From: Pseudomonas kermanshahensis | Lineage (GTDB): Bacteria; Pseudomonadota; Gammaproteobacteria; Pseudomonadales; Pseudomonadaceae | Length of the DNA: 64,000 nt | Assembly (NCBI RefSeq): GCF_014269205.2 | Contig: NZ_JABWRY020000001.1 | Location: 2,542,001-2,606,000 of the forward strand | Direction: 5' to 3' | Shown: piece after piece, positions 62,575 to 64,000 of the stretch | Layout of the letters: each line of letters begins with the position of its first letter | Numbering within the stretch: position 1 is the stretch's first letter | Position numbers and translations under genes: made by a program | Notes under the pieces: model-generated | Told to the model about the DNA's origin: nothing | The model's input: the letters and a program-made list of their open reading frames with translations, nothing else | Database searches by the model: none

Positions 62575-62827
62575 TGTTGAGGAATTCTTTGCATTGAGCA
62601 AACGTATTGCAAAGGATTATGAGGCGATTACACCACTTCTTCGCGATCCGGAAGTTGTTAGGGCTGCCCAATTTCTTGGCGAACTGGATAAATTGGCTCA
62701 GCGATATGACTTTAGCGTCACGGATATCCTTAAGTTGATTGATCCCGGCCGCGCTTTAGAGTCAGAGCGAAAGAAGCACGATAAAGACCGGCAGCCTCAA
62801 AGGCGGAATAGGCGTGACGCGCGGTAG
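62567..62827 (+). CDS. Small basic protein with H-NS-like motif
   Basis: 86 residues from a GTG start overlapping the preceding stop. LGELDKLAQRYDFSVTDILKLIDP matches the LEALAKDYGYSFSQVYDLLE motif of the neighbour. The basic tail (KKHDKDRQPQRRNRRDAR) could bind nucleic acid without a folded domain. The pair may form mixed oligomers. Function unknown. Confidence 0.5.
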   Translation: MNNVEEFFALSKRIAKDYEAITPLLRDPEVVRAAQFLGELDKLAQRYDFSVTDILKLIDPGRALESERKKHDKDRQPQRRNRRDAR

Positions 62828-62879
62828 ATTCATTAGTTAAGTGTGCCTGCGAGGGCCTCTGCGCATACCACTGGCACAA

Positions 62880-62920
62880 ACCTAACCGCGGGGTGCCCCG
62901 CGACAGCGGCCCCGTTAGGC
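62880..62920. repeat. attC-like hairpin
   Basis: ACCTAAC (fits RYYYAAC) and GTTAGGC (fits GTTRRRY) enclose a GC-rich inner inverted repeat (CGCGGGG-TG-CCCCGCG). The ends are those of integron attC sites, but the total of 41 bases is shorter than known attC sites and the L' and L'' boxes are not typical. It may instead be a terminator or REP-type element. Confidence 0.35.
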
Positions 62921-63008
62921 TTCCAGCTTGCTATCTGCGCGTAAGAAATAGTTTTTCGGGCAGTACGCTTTAGGCAGGCACTAATCAGAAACCAGCGACC
63001 CAAATACC

Positions 63009-63488
63009 TTACTCACAAGTTGTACGATTCCAAATACGGCTTACAGTGGCGGCTGAAACACCTGTAGCCTCGGCCGTTTCTTTCTGACTCATCATTTGGG
63101 CCTGACAAGCCAAGATAGCCTCCACCGTCTCCGGAGGCGTCCTTCGTCCAGGCTTGGTCGCGACCAGCGATCCGTCTTCAAACTCCCCATGCCATTTCGC
63201 TAGCACACCAAGTTCAGCCAGTTGCTGACCATCGTCTTTGAGGTGCGCGAGCAAATCCTTGTGCGATTGGCCACGCTCAAGGCTCGCTGCGACGGTGAGG
63301 AGGGTGAGGGCATCGACCTGAAGCACTGAAGCGATTGCTTCCAGCGTATCGAGGGTTACGCCGCTCTTGGCGGTTTCGAGGTTGTAAACGTGCTTGGGAT
63401 CGATCAGACCTTGGAAGTCATCCTTGCTGAGGCCGCGCGAAGCCCTCACGAGCCGGAGGACTGCGGCTAATGACTCTCTCAGTGGCAT
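63009..63488 (-). CDS. Transcriptional regulator with XRE-type and second helix-turn-helix
   Basis: 159 residues from ATG 63488 with GGGAG upstream. An XRE-like HTH (VRASRGLSKDDFQGLIDPKHVYNLETAKSGVTLDTLEAIASVLQV) is followed by a resolvase-type HTH near the C-terminus (SQKETAEATGVSAATVSRIWNR). The combination suggests a regulator able to contact two DNA sites. No target gene lies clearly divergent from it within the window. Confidence 0.75.
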   Translation of the reverse strand: MPLRESLAAVLRLVRASRGLSKDDFQGLIDPKHVYNLETAKSGVTLDTLEAIASVLQVDALTLLTVAASLERGQSHKDLLAHLKDDGQQLAELGVLAKWHGEFEDGSLVATKPGRRTPPETVEAILACQAQMMSQKETAEATGVSAATVSRIWNRTTCE

Positions 63489-63521
63489 GACGGCTCCCCA
63501 AAGCTGAGGATAGAGCCACAT

Positions 63522-64000
63522 TGATTAAATTCAATCCATGGAATATATTCCCTATTCTGCATGGGTCGCTTGATTGGCCGAGCGAGGCGGATCTGGACGT
63601 CTGATCTTGAGCCCAGTGCCCAGCTACCAATTTATGGAAAACCTTTAAGTCAGGCTCATGCGGCCCTGTATGCATCGGATCGCCCAGGGTTAAGGTTCTC
63701 CGGGTCATGGCTCACTGCATCGCCATTGCGTCCGTGCACGTTCACCTCTGATACGGAATAGTCGGAGCCGCCGCGCAGAGCCGCGGTTGGGCAATAACCC
63801 GAAATTTTCAATGCGTCGCTCAAGCGATGGCTTCACCGAGATGATCGATGTTCAGAACAGACGACAATGATATGGCAGGCCTCCCAGGGATGTTTGGGGA
63901 GGGGCTTGCTCATTGGCACGCCGTGACACGAATGCTCCGAAAGCACTGGTTCCATCTCTCGGTAGTGATGGTCGGGCAGGGCAAGGGTCATGAGTTTGAG
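63522..64000. other. Right edge of the window
   Basis: No complete gene is visible. On the minus strand a frame is open from the window edge to a stop at 63833-63835 (with LALPDHHYREMEPVLSEHS and SKPLPKHPWEACHII). It may be the end of a gene beginning outside the window, but I cannot name a family. Confidence 0.35.

Noticed and set aside
63561..63761. 66-residue plus-strand frame near the right edge
   Set aside because: Low-complexity GC-rich translation, no ribosome site, no family pattern.
1..64000. Search for CRISPR arrays and guide-RNA-like repeats, especially near the TniQ fusion
   Set aside because: No regularly spaced repeat-spacer pattern or Cas-like protein was seen, so an RNA-guided transposon is not supported.

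Overview
The window looks like an accessory stretch of a Pseudomonas chromosome, most likely of the P. putida group. The supporting signs are GC-rich coding with LysR regulators throughout, an OprD-family porin, a Pseudomonas-type REP sequence near 52.2 kb, and a stress-gene block of the kind common in this genus. The assignment is an inference from gene content; no rRNA, tRNA or housekeeping marker was seen.

Layout. (1) 0-11.8 kb: a catabolic cluster with a cyclase-family hydrolase, an exported sulfatase overlapping its own formylglycine-generating enzyme, a VOC extradiol dioxygenase, a carbon-carbon hydrolase-like alpha/beta protein, a class A FAD monooxygenase, a Rieske protein, an amidohydrolase, a GlcG/HbpS protein and two LysR regulators. 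Together they suggest desulfation, hydroxylation and ring opening of a sulfated aromatic or heteroaromatic compound. (2) 12.3-12.9 kb: a chimeric remnant joining a PQQ-dehydrogenase fragment to a LacI-family C-terminus. (3) 13.0-19.8 kb: a TetR regulator with three ATGAnnnTCAT sites beside an operon of two paralogous hydrolases, an Old Yellow Enzyme, two quinone-oxidoreductase-like MDR proteins and an SDR. This looks like an electrophile or enone reduction operon. (4) 19.8-29.6 kb: a minus-strand operon of split transketolase, MFS permease, separate membrane anchor, PQQ dehydrogenase and SDR, with a divergent LysR, then glutaredoxin 2 and a stand-alone winged-helix protein, plus another LysR.

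(5) 29.6-39.2 kb: a stress/envelope block with a frameshifted hemerythrin, GH15, DUF421, CinA-like amidohydrolase, SDRs, a PfpI-family protein, a frameshifted PLDc_N protein and an FdhA-like zinc dehydrogenase. (6) 39.2-44.5 kb: sparse DNA with small genes, a histidine-kinase fragment, phenolic acid decarboxylase, an AraC regulator, a small gene behind a LexA box and a second DUF421 protein. (7) 44.5-51.6 kb: diaminopropionate ammonia-lyase, Lrp regulator, APC permease, M20 amidohydrolase and OprD porin, a self-contained uptake and breakdown set for diaminopropionate or an N-acyl form of it. (8) 52-53.3 kb: a REP pair and a decayed IS256-family transposase.

(9) 53.3-62.8 kb: an AT-richer Tn7/Tn5053-like element and the strongest candidate for something undescribed. 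A divergent integrase-like protein with an internal duplication faces an operon of an unknown 174-residue protein, a TniA-type DDE transposase, a TniB-type AAA+ ATPase and a large protein that fuses a second AAA+ domain, lacking the Walker A lysine, to a TniQ domain. Short repeats sharing a TAAATTG core lie on both sides. Two small proteins with an H-NS-like motif follow, then an attC-like hairpin and an HTH regulator.
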